Both the position numbers and the translations under genes were made by a program. Of a stretch of DNA of 64,000 nt, positions 35,002 through 48,900 are shown piece by piece; positions within the stretch are counted from its first letter, which is position 1; each line of letters starts with the position of its first letter. The stretch covers positions 1,116,001-1,180,000 of the forward strand of contig OZ038531.1 in assembly GCA_964036665.1 (NCBI GenBank), in the 5' to 3' direction. A model generated the notes under the pieces. That model was not told the DNA's origin. It did not search any database and worked only from the letters and a program-made list of their open reading frames with translations. Source of the DNA: Gordius sp. MW1 (Eukaryota; Nematomorpha; Gordioida; Gordea; Gordiidae).

Positions 35002-37920
35002 ATTAAAAAGAAAATCTCTATAATTTAATTTCAAAATGTAAATTTTCAAATCAATTTTTAAGTCCTTAGTGCTATTGCATTTTAAATTATATTCTTACTG
35101 TAGTTTCCATTTACACTAAGAATAAATATTAATATAAAACTTTTTGGAATTTAAAGTGGTATGATTTTTTGATTGTTGCTTTATGTAAAAATTGACTTTG
35201 AATAAAATAAATTTGATTATATATTAATGAGTTAATAAATACATTATTTTTTTTTAAATTTACATTTTTCTATATTTTGTAATTAAAATAAATGAACATT
35301 AATTTTCTTAACAAAGTCGATGCGAAATTGTAGACGCGCTGGAATTTTTTATTTCGGCTAAAATTGTATTTAATATTTTTAAAGAAAAATAGACTTCTTT
35401 AAAAGCTTTTAGATATTATAGGTAAATGTTATACAATTTCAGGTTTATTTTCGAATCTGTTCTTGTATATTATACTATTAATTCTAAAAAAATTGTTATT
35501 CTTTAATTTTAATTTATTAATAATATGATAATATAGTTTACATCTTATGAAATAAAATATGATGGATTTTAACGATTTTAATGTCAAGCTATTGAAAAAT
35601 AAAAGAGTTGAAATTTATAGTTTTCATGGGTTTAGATTTATTTTTGTTATAGAAAAGGTTCAAACAATTGCGAAGAAGTTTTTTTAACTCCATAAATGTA
35701 TGTGAGTAATAATTTTTACAAAGGGGAATTAATTTAATAACGAAAAATTGCTTGTTTGGCTATAAAATAAAAAATAATTTAAAAAAAAAGTAATTTAATC
35801 AGGCGGAAACTAAATAATAAAGTTACACTAATCAATGTAAAAAATTTGAATTTTAATATTGAAAACAGCCTTCCTTTTTGTATAAAATTGAGAATGTAAA
35901 ATTATCCTTATTTAATCGGCAACTAAAATTCCTTAAACACCTTCGTTGTGTCAGTGGTAAACTTGTGTATTTGCCATTTTCCAAGTCGGGAGTTAGACTG
36001 TACTAGCATATTTCTATGTTAGTTTTTTGTTGAAAATTGTCATTATAGATTCAATTTGTACAGCTAAATCTCTACGTGACGCCAACCGTCTACTTCTTGT
36101 CCAGATTGGGGCCATCCTTAGTAGTGGTTATTACCCTTTTGTATTTAGACAATAAAATTGAATAACAATCATCAAAAGTAAGTTTTTATTATTAAATTAT
36201 ATTATAGAATTATTGAATATCCCTCAATATCAATTAATATATAAATTAAATCAAAATTTGCCCATAGAAAAATATGAAAGTAGAAAATCGATAATATTTG
36301 AACTCCAATGTTTTTTCTTGTTTATTATTTATTTTATACAAATTTCCTTTATCTATTGCTTCAACTTTGTGGTTTAAAGAATTTATCACATTTTATTATA
36401 CAAAGCACAAAAATAATGGTAATAACCTGCAGCTTTTTATATAACAAACTTTATAATTAAAGACAAAATTAATTTAAGAATTTCACTCTAACAAACGCCT
36501 ATAGGATATATTTGTACATATTTATATCTGAATTATAAGTTTTTTACACTTAAAGACGATCAGTATTAGATCATATGGACCTATGTATAACGACCTTTTC
36601 CCGACAATGAAGTCTACCGATAAAGGTTATAAATTCGAAAGATGGTTACATTCCTAAGACTACAGCTAAATTTTTTCTATCATAGGTGTAGCCAGGATTG
36701 CCTCATGGGGGGGGGCGAGGTTTCCAAAAAAAATTTCTGTGACTATTAAACAAAAATTTATTAAGCTTATATACAGTAGTGAAGGAGGTAGGACTATCTA
36801 ATTAAGGGGAGGGGGATAAATTTTGTGTCAAAGAATTTGGAATAAACAAAACTTATTAAAATTCTATAAATTTAATATTTACGATGGGTTTTTGGTCAAA
36901 AATGCATTAATAATATCTTCAGAGACGCAAATTGCGAAGAGCTCTTTCCATTTTTTTTGTTTGCGCTAATCAGGGCCATAGTTTAAACTAAACACTTGCA
37001 TTGGCCTTTTAGGTTTAAAATTCCCACCAGAACCAGTAATTGTCTCGCCCGGGACCGTTTAAATGAAATTATAAGCCCAAGTTCGCCCCCCTGCTAAACT
37101 TTGGCTTGTATTAGCATCTTCCTCGTTTAATTTAGAGGTTGATATAATTTTTTAGAAAGAATTAAATAACTTCTTATTAGATAACACGCACTCATAACAT
37201 AAATTTTTTGTATAAATAATGTTATAATTATTATATTTCATCTAAAATGAAATATCAAACTAATTAAGATAATATATTATTTATATATGTACAACACACA
37301 CAAGACTCCTATTAATTTTTTTCCGTATAATTCAAAAAAAAATAATTTTTTTTGTCAAGACCCCCCCATACTGTTTTCTATTGTTTTTTTAAATTTTCTT
37401 TATACTACAATAAAAAGTCGAGTGAATGAGAACGCCATCAATTTTTTGTTATTTTAATTTACATTTATTTACTAACCCTTAAATTTCTGTCCACCAACAT
37501 TTGTCTATCTCCTCGTACATACATAATTATTTATATTCACATCTCCGAATTCACTTGTGCACAGTTACAGCTTAACTGTAGGTTATTTTCTACAAAATTT
37601 ATATATTGTTAAAATACAATGCCCTTTCAAACATAATGTACAATTTTTATGAACTATAAATTTTTTTGGCAAACGATAGGACTTGAAGGGTGATTTTAAA
37701 AAATTGGTCATTAAAAATCAAAACTTGAATTTGGATCAATCCAATAAATTTAGAATGGTTGAACTAATTAATGGATTAATTAAATAAATCATTTGACTAT
37801 ATCACAATCACTCTTATAACAAGAATAGTTATGATTTGCCATTCTATATAAAAATCGGTTGTATGATTACGATGTGCCGTCAGGGATAAAACTGCTGTTT
37901 ACATATAATTTTTTTTGCCT
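35002..37920. other. AT-rich intergenic stretch
   Basis: No gene or RNA is recognised. Around 36683-36720 is a one-sided hAT-type MITE end (GGTGTAGCCAGG) followed by a poly-G run. Elsewhere it is AT-rich sequence without coding bias. Confidence 0.4.
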
Positions 37921-37925
37921 TGGGT

Positions 37926-38164
37926 TCAAAATGTCACAGTCCAAAATGTCACACGAATATCACGAAAAATTAAATCTCAAATGGGGAGGGAATTTGATGT
38001 ACATCTAATCCTAACCCAACCCCTAACCTAAAACGCTGACCTAAAACACTACACAATGGAAATTATGCGCTTGCGCAATGAGTAATTGCGAATCTCACGA
38101 TCGTGAGATTCGCGAATCTCACGATGTGGCTTTGTTACATTTTGGACTGTGACATTTTGAAACG
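37926..38164. mobile_element. MITE with TTCAAAATGTCACAGTCC ends
   Basis: The left end TTCAAAATGTCACAGTCC-AAAATGT is repeated inverted at the right (ACATTTTGGACTGTGACATT, then TTGAA). The interior (about 37966-38055) matches, inverted, the interior of the MITE at 57159-57413. Near the right end are two nested ATCTCACGATCGTGAGAT-type palindromes. No target duplication was found. Confidence 0.7.
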
Positions 38165-39921
38165 ATACCATTTTTTTTTTCATTATGACAATCTCGGGGA
38201 AAAAGAATGTAAGTATTTTATTGTACATATTTGCTATATTTCAAATAAATTTGTTTAATTTTTCCAAAAAAGTGTGTTTTATGCTTTAGGTTATATATTT
38301 ATTATTTGATCTGTTTTATATTTTATGAATTTTATTTAGCTATTCTTTTAATAATTATTTATTATCTAAGTAAGTAGTGAATGATCCCTTTATAATTATA
38401 TAAGACAATTTTCTTTTTTTTATTGTCATACTAATAAAATAACCATATTTCTTTTACAATTTTAAAATATAAAGTTAAAAATGAAGTAATTATTTTTGCA
38501 TTAGCTACTTATTTGTTTAAACCTTATTACTTTGTTATGATATGGCCTGTTTTATTAATTCATATATAATATTTTTTAGGCAGCAGTTTTAAATTTTATT
38601 CTTTAGTAATATATAACAAAAAAAGTTTATGCTTTTTGGCTATGTTAAACTATATTAATTGGCCAACACACTAATTAATTGCTATGCAATTTATGGTAAT
38701 TTTATTGTTTTTAGAACAATTTGCTTTAAACAAAATTTTTTAATTAATATATAAAAAGTGTAATTTACTTTCATATAAAATATAGGTTTTATTCAAAAAT
38801 TTGTCTTAAATTTGCATATAAAGATCACACTCGTACATTATTACCCAAATATACATTCATAATTTAGTATTGATTCTCACTATAAATTTAAACATAGAAA
38901 ATTTCTTAGCAAAATTTGTGAAATATTCATTACATTCCACACATTCCATAATTTATTAATCATCTTTAAATTTCAATAATGCAAACCTTACATTAAATTA
39001 TTGTATTAAAATATGTAAAAGGGTGTGCCCTTTTAACAATAGTTAAAGTGCTTTTAAGGATAATTAAGCAATCAGAGCTTTTAACTATTACTACGAGCTG
39101 TGCTATTACAATGCACAGAACTATGTACACATAATATGGTTAAATAAACATTGTTTTATTTACATGATGCTTCTAAAAAATTTATTTTCTCTTAAAACCT
39201 TTTCTATTTTTTGTGAATAATTAACTGATCATTTAGTTTTTTATTATATAAATTAAATTAAATCTGTCACTTCGAACTTTAACAAATCTAATTACAAAAG
39301 TTTTCTTATCTGCATTAGCCTAGTTATGATGCTTAGTGTGAAAGTAAAGGTGATAATAATAATATAATTGTCGAACTTTCTCCGTTGAAAAACAAGTTTT
39401 AATTGTGCTTTAGCTAGCGATAGTTTTCTAATTTTTTTGACCCTCATTAAGTTGTCAAAGTATTTTGTTTGACACGCACCATTATCAACACGAAAGTTTA
39501 TTTAGGTGAACTTATTGAAGATTAAAATATAGAATTTTTATTCGCTTTTTTTCTAGCCATTTATCGGAATTCCTTATACTTAATACATGCGCCTTAAAGT
39601 CAGTAACACCTTATAAATTTTTTTTAATATTAACCTAAAAGAGCCTTTTTATCTTACTTAGTTAATTAATTTACTATAAAATTATCATCACTTTATTCTT
39701 TATCACTTGTTAATTTTTTACGATGTTATGTTTGTTTTAAAAATCTATCCCGTTATATATGATTTTATCAAGGTAGTACTTGACTTGAAATATTTATTAT
39801 AAATTTGGGTAAACTATTCCATAAATGGTATCAATAGCTAAGGATTCACTCGAAGAAATTTATTGATTGATTATCGATTATCAAACGTGATTTTTTGATT
39901 GATTTTACCCACGTGGTTTAG
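38165..39921. other. AT-rich region upstream of the septin
   Basis: No coding is seen. 38671-38696 is a short fragment of the composite element's left edge. If the septin has a separate first exon it should be here, but none could be supported. Confidence 0.4.
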
Positions 39922-39936
39922 GATCAACCTGCCGCT

Positions 39937-42900
39937 ATGAGAACCCTCAAACTGAATGGGCACGTGGGATTCGATACTCTGCCCGAGCAATTAGTTAGCA
40001 AATCCGTTCGCCAAGGCTTCATATTCAACGTCCTATGCATAGGTTAGACTCGTTCAAAATGACATATATTCTAGTGTAATAAAAGAGGTTGGGGTTTTCT
40101 TTGGTCAACCTCTAGGCTTAGTCGAAATTTGAAAAACATACCAGAGCCCACCGCTAGTCTTAGTTAAACTAGAGGTAGACCAAACTAAACCCAGCCGTTT
40201 TTACAACACTAACGCAACGCATGCACACACATCAATTTCGCGTAAAAATCGTATATTAAGGTGGTTTTTTGCTTCTATTTCTACGCTTTTGATCTAAATA
40301 ATACCGTGTTTCTTGTTTTTTTTTGTGCAAGGTAACGACCTACATTTTAATATTTCTAAGTTCTATTACCGCTTACTCATACCACAGCTCAGGGGGCTGC
40401 AGATGGTATATGATGCCTTGCAAGGATTTTTAATTGATTTCCTCTTAGGTATTGAGGGGGAGGGGGAGCTAGTGTTAGTTATTCAATGAGAATTCAATAA
40501 TTATATGTGTATGTAAAAGTGTATGTTGTATTGTATGTGTGTGTGTGTAAAGAGTTTTGCGGCAGGATAAGTTTCCTTAACCCACTTGCAAACACGAGCC
40601 CGCGATCGCTACACGGTTATTTATAATTAATGTAAGCCTCCCCGGGGGACTTTGAGCGCCATCTTGAAATGTACTTTCAGTGATCAGTTAGGAGTGATTG
40701 AAATTTGGAAAAATAAATTCTAAGATAAGTCCTTAAATTAGTTTATAAAGCATTATTGGAAAAAGATGCTCGTAGCCTAATAGTAGTGTTTTAAAAGCGG
40801 CTGGGTTTTGTTTGGTCGACCTTTTGTTTCTGTCGACTAAACCTAAACGGACCAAAAAAATTTTGGTCTTTTTTTTTAGTGGACCACTAGGCTTAGTCGA
40901 AATTTGAAAAACAGACCAGAATCGACCCCAAACAAAATACAGCCGCGTTTTTACAACACTAGCCTATAGATAGTATTCCATGAAAATACGGCGCAAAAAT
41001 GTATCTTTATCATATCATAAAATGAAAATCTCTCTTTTTGCGCTCACAGGCGAAACGGGTCTGGGTAAGTCAACTCTGATGGATTCCCTCTTTAATACTT
41101 CCTTCGATTCTAGCCCGAGCCCTCACAATTTGCCCAACGTCTCCCTGCAATCCAAAACTTACGAATTACGCGAGGGCAATGTTAGCCTCAAACTTACCAT
41201 AGTGGATACCATAGGATACGGCGATCAAATCAACAAGGACGATAGGTTAGTCACGTGCCATTAAAGCTTAGCCGGCCCGGCCGGCTGCTCAGCCCAGGGG
41301 TTGGGTTTGGGTTTTTGGGCCGGACCCGGGCGGCTGGCATGTTTACAAGATTCCGGCCCATTTAGATATTTTATCATATAGTGGTGTATTATTTGTGCTC
41401 GCCTATTGCTTTGGGGTGATATAATATCTATTGAGTTCTTAAATCCTAAAAAAAGATCGAGAATTGAAGTTATAATTTTTGAAAATTATAACGAAGTTAC
41501 TGATAAAAATTTGAAAAATAATCATTTCTTGTCTGGCACCTATAATGATTTAGGTATGACTGGGCCTGGTTCGGGCAGAAAAATTTAAACAAAGCTTCTG
41601 AGGTAAGTGTCTGATCTATTTGAGTGAGACGTGAGGTTAATGATGCGATAGTAAGGCAACATAGGTATAAAAGATGCCTAGGCGTATCCAGGAGGTGGCA
41701 AGGAGGGGCGGCTGCCCCCCCCCCCCAAATCAAAAAATAGTCTTCAAACGTTAATATAATTTTGGCTAAAATTTTAAAAATATCATTTTGCCCCTCCCTA
41801 AATCATTATTACCCCCCCCCCCCCCTTGCTACCATTTTCTAAATTATAACACAACATTCCTACACGCGCTGCGAGTCGACCAGTCGAACCTAAGGTCTAT
41901 TCAACAAACTTAGCCGTTTTTAAAACACTAGCTGTGATTTAAATTAATTTGCTAACTCCACTCACTAAGAAAAATATCCGTTCCGTTTTGTCCTGTTTTG
42001 TCCTGTTGGTTTTTCTAAAGGTGCAATAGTATATTTATTTTTAATTTATAAAACATTTTTGTAAATAATATGTTACTAATCATTTATTATTTTTATGAAA
42101 TACATATTTTGCAAAGATGTGATAAATAAGATTTATATGTTACGAACCTACGTTTCTGGTGCCATAATTAATTGCCTAAAAATAAATGTAATCGAAAAAG
42201 CAACAAAGATAATTCCCGCTGTTTCAATTTTTATTAATTGATAATGTGTGTTTTTTATCGTTTAAAACGCAGCTGGAAACCGATCATAGAGTACATAGAC
42301 GATCAGTTCGAAAGTTATTTGCAGGAGGAACTGAAGATTAAAAGATCCCTGCATAACTACCACGATTCCAGAATCCATTGCTGCCTCTATTTCATCTCAC
42401 CCACCGGTCATTCGTAAGTTTTCCCATTTTTTCGAAGGCTTTTTGTTTCGCTTACTCTTCCCCGCCGGCGGCCATCTTGAATTGTACAAAAGGGCTTAAG
42501 CTATAATGCATTACCAAGATGAAGGGGGGGACTTTTGCTAATGATTGGCGACCGTTATTTTATTACATTGGTACGTACTAGTGTCGTAAAAAGACCTGGG
42601 TTTTGTTAACTCGACCTTTATTTCAACTAATACTAATGGCCGATTCACAAAAACGGAGCGAAACCTTCTGGTCTGTTTTTCAAATTTGGACTAACCCTAA
42701 AATCGATTAAGAATAACAGCTCTCAAAAATCGTTGGTCTGTTTTTGTTTAGTCGACCTCTAGGCCTAGTCGAAATATGAAAAACAGACCACAGTCGGCCC
42801 TTAGTCCTATTTGAACTAAAAGTCTACTAAACAAAACCCGGGTGTTTTTACAACACTACAGTCAAAACCGTTTAATTGCAAAGCCTTGGGCCTGAAAAAA

Positions 42901-45900
42901 TTCGCGATTAACCGATATTTCACGATTAAACGATGGAAATAAACGTATATGTACATTATATTAAATATTCATTTCTTACGCTTCGCAATAGAACGATATT
43001 TTATATAATTATCTGGTTGATTTAAGGACTCGATAACGTTTGTGAATATCCGATATTGTACTATTAAGCGATTTGTCAATAAACGATGTTTTTGTTCATA
43101 TTATCGTTTAAAAAAAACAAAATGGCGGTTAACTTCGCGATTAAAAGATTTTCGCGATAATCCGATTTGCGATTAAGTCGACTGTAGTACAAACTTTTTT
43201 AAAAATTAGCTCTAAACAAAGTTTAAAATCAAATCAAAAAGCGTGTTTTAACCAATAATTTCCCAATTTTTAACAACTACTACAGGTTGAAAACGTTAGA
43301 TTTGGTGGTTATGAGAAAGCTGGACTGCAAAGTGAACATAATACCCATCATATCCAAGGCTGATACAATATCTCGAACGGAGCTAAGCAAATTTAAGGCC
43401 CAAATAATGGGTGAATTAAAAGCGGCTGGGGTTCAAATTTACCAATTCCCCATAGATGACGAACAAATTGCGGAAACCAACGTGGAAATGAATGTAAATT
43501 TATTTTATTATAAATCAATTTATCCCCTTCTTTAAGGAAAAAATGAGAATTTAGTACAATTAGGCAAATGGTAAGATATTGTAAAGTAGATTTAACATGA
43601 TCATATACATTACATTGCTATCAAATAAGATAAATTAGAGTTTTTTTGTCGTGCTCGTGAATGTAATTATACCGTATAATAAGTTTATATTTTCTTTTTA
43701 CGTAAAAATATAGAAATTCAACAGTAAAAAAGATAAATATAATAAATAAATCATATATGTTGTTGTTTTCTTTGTTGTCTAATATTGACAAATGAATTGG
43801 TATTAAATTGACTTATGTCCTATTATTCCACATGTATTTGTACAATTATATTGATACAGATGCATTAAAAAATATAAACAATAAATCACAACTAGAAATA
43901 TAAACCTAACGAGATGTAAAATTTGGTAATTTAGCATATAGGGCCATTCCATGCCGTTTCGATCAAAAAAAGACGATTTTCGGCCCACGATCTCAGATCG
44001 AGCTGATATTTTCTGAGAATTTAGACCCTATAGGAAATAGTAATTTCTGAAAATTTTAGCCATTTTGGGCCAATATTTTTTAAGTTATGGACGCTAAAAT
44101 GGCCAAGCTCGAGTGCGTTTTACAAATTTTACTATTATTGCCATAATTTCAAAAGTATTGGTGCTAGCTTCATAATTTTTAGTGCATTTTAATCCATATA
44201 AAATTCTCTACCAGAAAAATGTAACCGAAAACCTCAAACTTTTGTGGTTAAAGTTTTGTGGTCAAATTTGTGAAAAACCAAAAAAACCTACTTTGCGACC
44301 AGCTATAATCACCAAATTCACCATGGGGATTCCCCTATGCCCAAATATCAAATTTCTAAAATAAAAAGTTTGGGGACGGCTATGGGGCGGTCAGGAAATC
44401 AAAAAAACACTAATAAATTAAATTAATTTATAGGTGGCGCTATAAACAACTATTACGAATCAAATATTTTAACTATACTTTATTACTAAAGGGCCACATC
44501 AAGATATATCTGATAAAATATAATTTTATGGAAAATTTTTAAATATCGACTGAATTTAAAACAACAATTTAAGAGAATTTGATATTACATTCTGACTTTT
44601 TAACCTAATTTTACAGGGTTAGATTACAATTGCTTGGCTTTTTATTGCCTTAAATGATATAAAATGGCAGCTGGCAGATCATCCTAGCTTTCTACAATTA
44701 AATGGTTAAAACCATATGTGCAACAACGCTATTAATTAAAACACAAAATCGATATCATATTAATTTTATTTGTTTCAACTGGCTATAATTTTATTAAAAT
44801 ACTTTAATTTCGTGTCAATTAATTTCTATGCCTAAAACCACTTATTGTTGTAATGCATTTAAGACCCATAAAGGTAAAATCAAAGGAATAAGAATTTTTT
44901 CTAAATGGATGACCTTTTTAGATCCCAATGCGAAATTATGTGACACATGTCGCAAATTAACTTATCAACGCCGGGATATTCCAAATATTAATCCGTCTGT
45001 TGATCCTTCTTTCTCCCCACCCCCAATAAATGAAATTATAGACAAAGCAGGACCATCTATTCAAGCCCTTAATACCTCATTATCTATGATTGCCGAATCC
45101 CCGATTAAAATGAAGAGATTCGTTGAAAAAAAATATCCATCAAGACAATTAGAAAAAATTAAAAAAAGCCTTGCCACAACCTTGGAAATCGTCGAGGAAA
45201 ACAAGCAATTATCGGTCGATTCTGAATTACTAGATAGTATGAAATCTAGTTTTCATACATTAAACAAAAGTAATAAATATCGGATTCTAACACTACTCCC
45301 CGATAGTTGGACGGCACAAAAAATCAAGACAATTTTTAATGTTTCATACTATATGGCAAAACGGGCTAAAAAATTGAAATTAGAAAAAGGAATTTTATCT
45401 ACCCCAAATCTGCAGCCAGGTAAAACATTAAGCAGTTTTGAGATAGAATTAGTCTAGCAATTTTATTTATCAGATGATTTCTCCCGAGTAATGGCAGGAA
45501 AGAAAGATTTTATTTCTATGCTTGTTAATACGAGGAAGACTAAAGTGCAAAAACGATTAGGTTTATTAAATCTGAAAGAACTTTATTTACAATTTAAAGA
45601 AGCGAATCCCAGTGTTCAACTTGGCTTTTCAAAGTTTGCAGAGTTAAGGCCCAAAAATTGCATTTTAGCTGGAGTAAGTGGCAGTCACAATGTCTGTGTT
45701 TGCCAATACCATCAGAATGTCAAATTAATGATGATCGGAGCAAATTTTAATAAATTAACTAGCACTGACATGTACCCTCTCAAAACATATAAGGAGGATA
45801 TATTAGCAAAAATTGTAATCCGCCTCTACCACTTTGTTATTTAGGAAAGTGTTTACATTGTCCAGGTGTCATTCATATTAAACAACGAATATCAGAAATA

Positions 45901-48900
45901 TTTAAATCGTCAGATATAGAATACATAAAATATAAACAATGGCTAAGTGTAGATAGGACAACCCTAGAAAATTTAAATAAACATAGTGAAGATTTTCTAG
46001 AGGATTTTTGCGAGAAAATTGGTCATTTATTATATCATTCCTTCATAGCCGAACAACAAGCAATGTTTTTAAAAAATTTGAAACTTAACTTAAATTGCTC
46101 TGAAGTAATAATTTTGAATGATTTTGCGGAAAACTATAGTTTTGTGGTGCAAGACTCGGTTCAGGCCTATCATTGGACCAATGTCCAGGCCACAATACAT
46201 CCCTTTGTTGCTTACTATAAAAAGGGCGATGAATTGAAATGTGCAACATTCATTATGATATCCGAATGTCTGCAGCATAATACTGCCAGCTATAGCGCAT
46301 TTCAAAAGCGTTTTATAAATTTTTTATTGCAAGAGCTCGATTTTCAACCAAAATTTTTTTACTATTTTTCAGATGGATCGGCCGCTCAATATAAAAATAG
46401 AAAGAATACAATTAATTTATGTCATCACATTGCTGATTATGGGATCAAGGCAGAATGGCATTTTTTTGCAACTTCTCATGGCAAAAGTCCTTGCGATGGT
46501 GCTGCCGGTACTTTAAAACGTTTGGCTTATAAGGCTAGTTTGCAAAGACCATTCGAAAATCAAATAACACAGCCTTTCGAATTGTTTGAATGGGCGAAAA
46601 GTAGTTTTGCTATAATAAGTTTTGGTTATATGACGAATGAGGAGTTTAAACAAGAGGAATTGAAACTTACCTCTCGATTCAATCGAGCAAAACCTATTTC
46701 TGGGATGCAAAAGCTACATGCTTTAATACATATTGACAGAAAGATAATTAAAACAAAGACGTATTCTAATTCAAGTGAATATTTTGAGGAAGAAATTCAA
46801 ATAGCGAATGAAATTGATTTTGAAAATCTAAATGGTTACGTGGCATGTAGATACCAGAATAAATGGTGGTTAGCCTTAATTGTAGACAAGGATCTAATAA
46901 ACGAATATATTGTCGCTCATCTTTTACATCCTAATGGTCCGGCAATATCTTTTTTTTTCCCTTCAAAATTAAATAAAATAAACATTAAAAAATCGGATGT
47001 TATAATGACAATGTCTCCGTACACAATCACTGGACGTAGTTACACACTTTCTGCACAAGAAATGGATTTGGCTACTACGCAACTACATAAAATCTAACTT
47101 GAGAAGACATTTATATTTATTATAATAAAGTATATTTATACAATTTTTATTGAACATGAATTAGATAATAAAAATTATTTATTACGGTATATCTTTAACG
47201 AATGCTCGAAGACAAAGTTTACCCTAACCCTGTATAATTTAGATAAAAAGTCATAATGTAATATCAATTTCCTTTAATTTGTTTTTAATTAAGTCAATAT
47301 TTAAGAATTTTTCATAAAATATTCCAACTTTGTTTATTTATCAAATATATCTTGATGTGGCCCTTTAGTAATAAAGTATAGTTAAAATATATGATTCGTA
47401 ATAGTTGTTTATAGCGCCACCTATAAATTAATTTAATTTTGTTTTTTGATTTCCTGACCACCCCATAGCCGTCCCCAAACTTTTTATTTTAGAAATTTGA
47501 TATTTGGGCATAGGGGAATCCCCATGGTGAATTTGGTGATTATAGCTGGTCGCGAAGTAGGTTTTTTTGGTTTTTCACAAATTTGACCACAAAACTTTAA
47601 CCACAAAAGTTTGAGGTTTTCGGTTACATTTTTCTGGTAGAGAATTTTATAAGGATTAAAATGCACTAAAAATTACGAAGCTAGCACAAATACTTTTCAA
47701 ATTATGGCAATAATAGTAAAATTTGTAAAACTCACTCGAGCGTGATTTTGGCCATTTTAGCGTCCATAACTTAAAATGTATTGGCCCACAATGGCTAAAA
47801 TTTTCAGAAATTACTATTTCCTATAGGGTCTAAATTCTCACAAAAAATCAGCTCGATCTGAGATGGTGGGCCGAAACCGTTTTGATATGTCATGGAATGG
47901 CCCTATAAAAGTTGCGGGATTTTAGACTTGTTTCTTGGTATTTCTAAAATTCATTAATTAATTTGATTAAAATTGTTTTTGGTGTTTTGAATGTAATTCA
48001 CAGAGTCTTCTTCCCTTTGCCGTAGTTGGTAGTACGGATTTCATTAAAGTTGGCAACAAGATGGTCAGAGCTCGACAATATCCGTGGGGAATAGTACAAG
48101 GCACGTCATTTCTATTAATCCATAATACTTAGCAAAAACGCAGAAAAACTTGGCAAATAATTGGTTCTGACTTTTCTGTTTTAGAGATCCATATATTTAT
48201 GCTGAAAATTTGAAAAATCGGTTCTAATCGGGTGGTTTGAAAAATAATTTTTTTAATTTTTTTATCTGACGGAATTTTTTTAAAATTGATTAAAGAACTT
48301 TTTAAAAATATTTTATCTTCCATGTATTTTTATTTTTTTTCCAATTCAAACTTCCAACAAAAAAATACACGTTTTTATTTTAAATTGTATATATTTTTGG
48401 GCGGGGAAAATATTAGTTGAAAATGAAAGTCATTGCGATTTCGTAAAATTGCGGGAAATGTTAATCCGCACCAATATGGAGGACATGTTGGAAAAGACTC
48501 ACACCAGTCATTATCATGTATATCGAGTGAAAAGGCTAGAAGCCATGGGATTCGTCGATTCGGGTCCCGACAAAGCGCCAATCACGTTGCAGGTAATCGT
48601 AATTCTAGCGCCCCATTAATCCCTTCAAATTACCCTCACTTTTTTGAATGTTCAAATTATTGCATTAGAACTCTAGATTTTGGATTGAAATAACTTCAAC
48701 TTATTGTTTTGTTTTTAGCAAAATATTGGTAAAAATTTTATTAAATTTATGTTTAACAAGATGCCCCAATAAATTATTTAACAGATTAATCTTTTTTGTT
48801 ATGTTTTTTTTTCACTTTTTTTTCTAAAGTTTTCTTATAAAAAAAATTTTAAAAATGGATATTTTTGAAATATTTTTTTTCTTACAGGAGAGTTATCAGC

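Noticed and set aside
35313-35357. Possible upstream exon for the orphan terminal exon
   Set aside because: Splice-like borders exist, but the frame needed to join has a stop (TAA).
35940-36010. Possible tRNA-like sequence (GTCAGTGGTAAAC followed by GGGAGTTAGAC)
   Set aside because: A cloverleaf could not be closed and the B box is poor. A similar B-box-like string near 54140 (GGTTCAAATCTC) also lacks an A box.
44182-44364. 60-codon ORF seen also at 47666-47484 on the minus strand
   Set aside because: It is part of the transposon's inverted arms, so its duplication reflects the repeat rather than coding selection.
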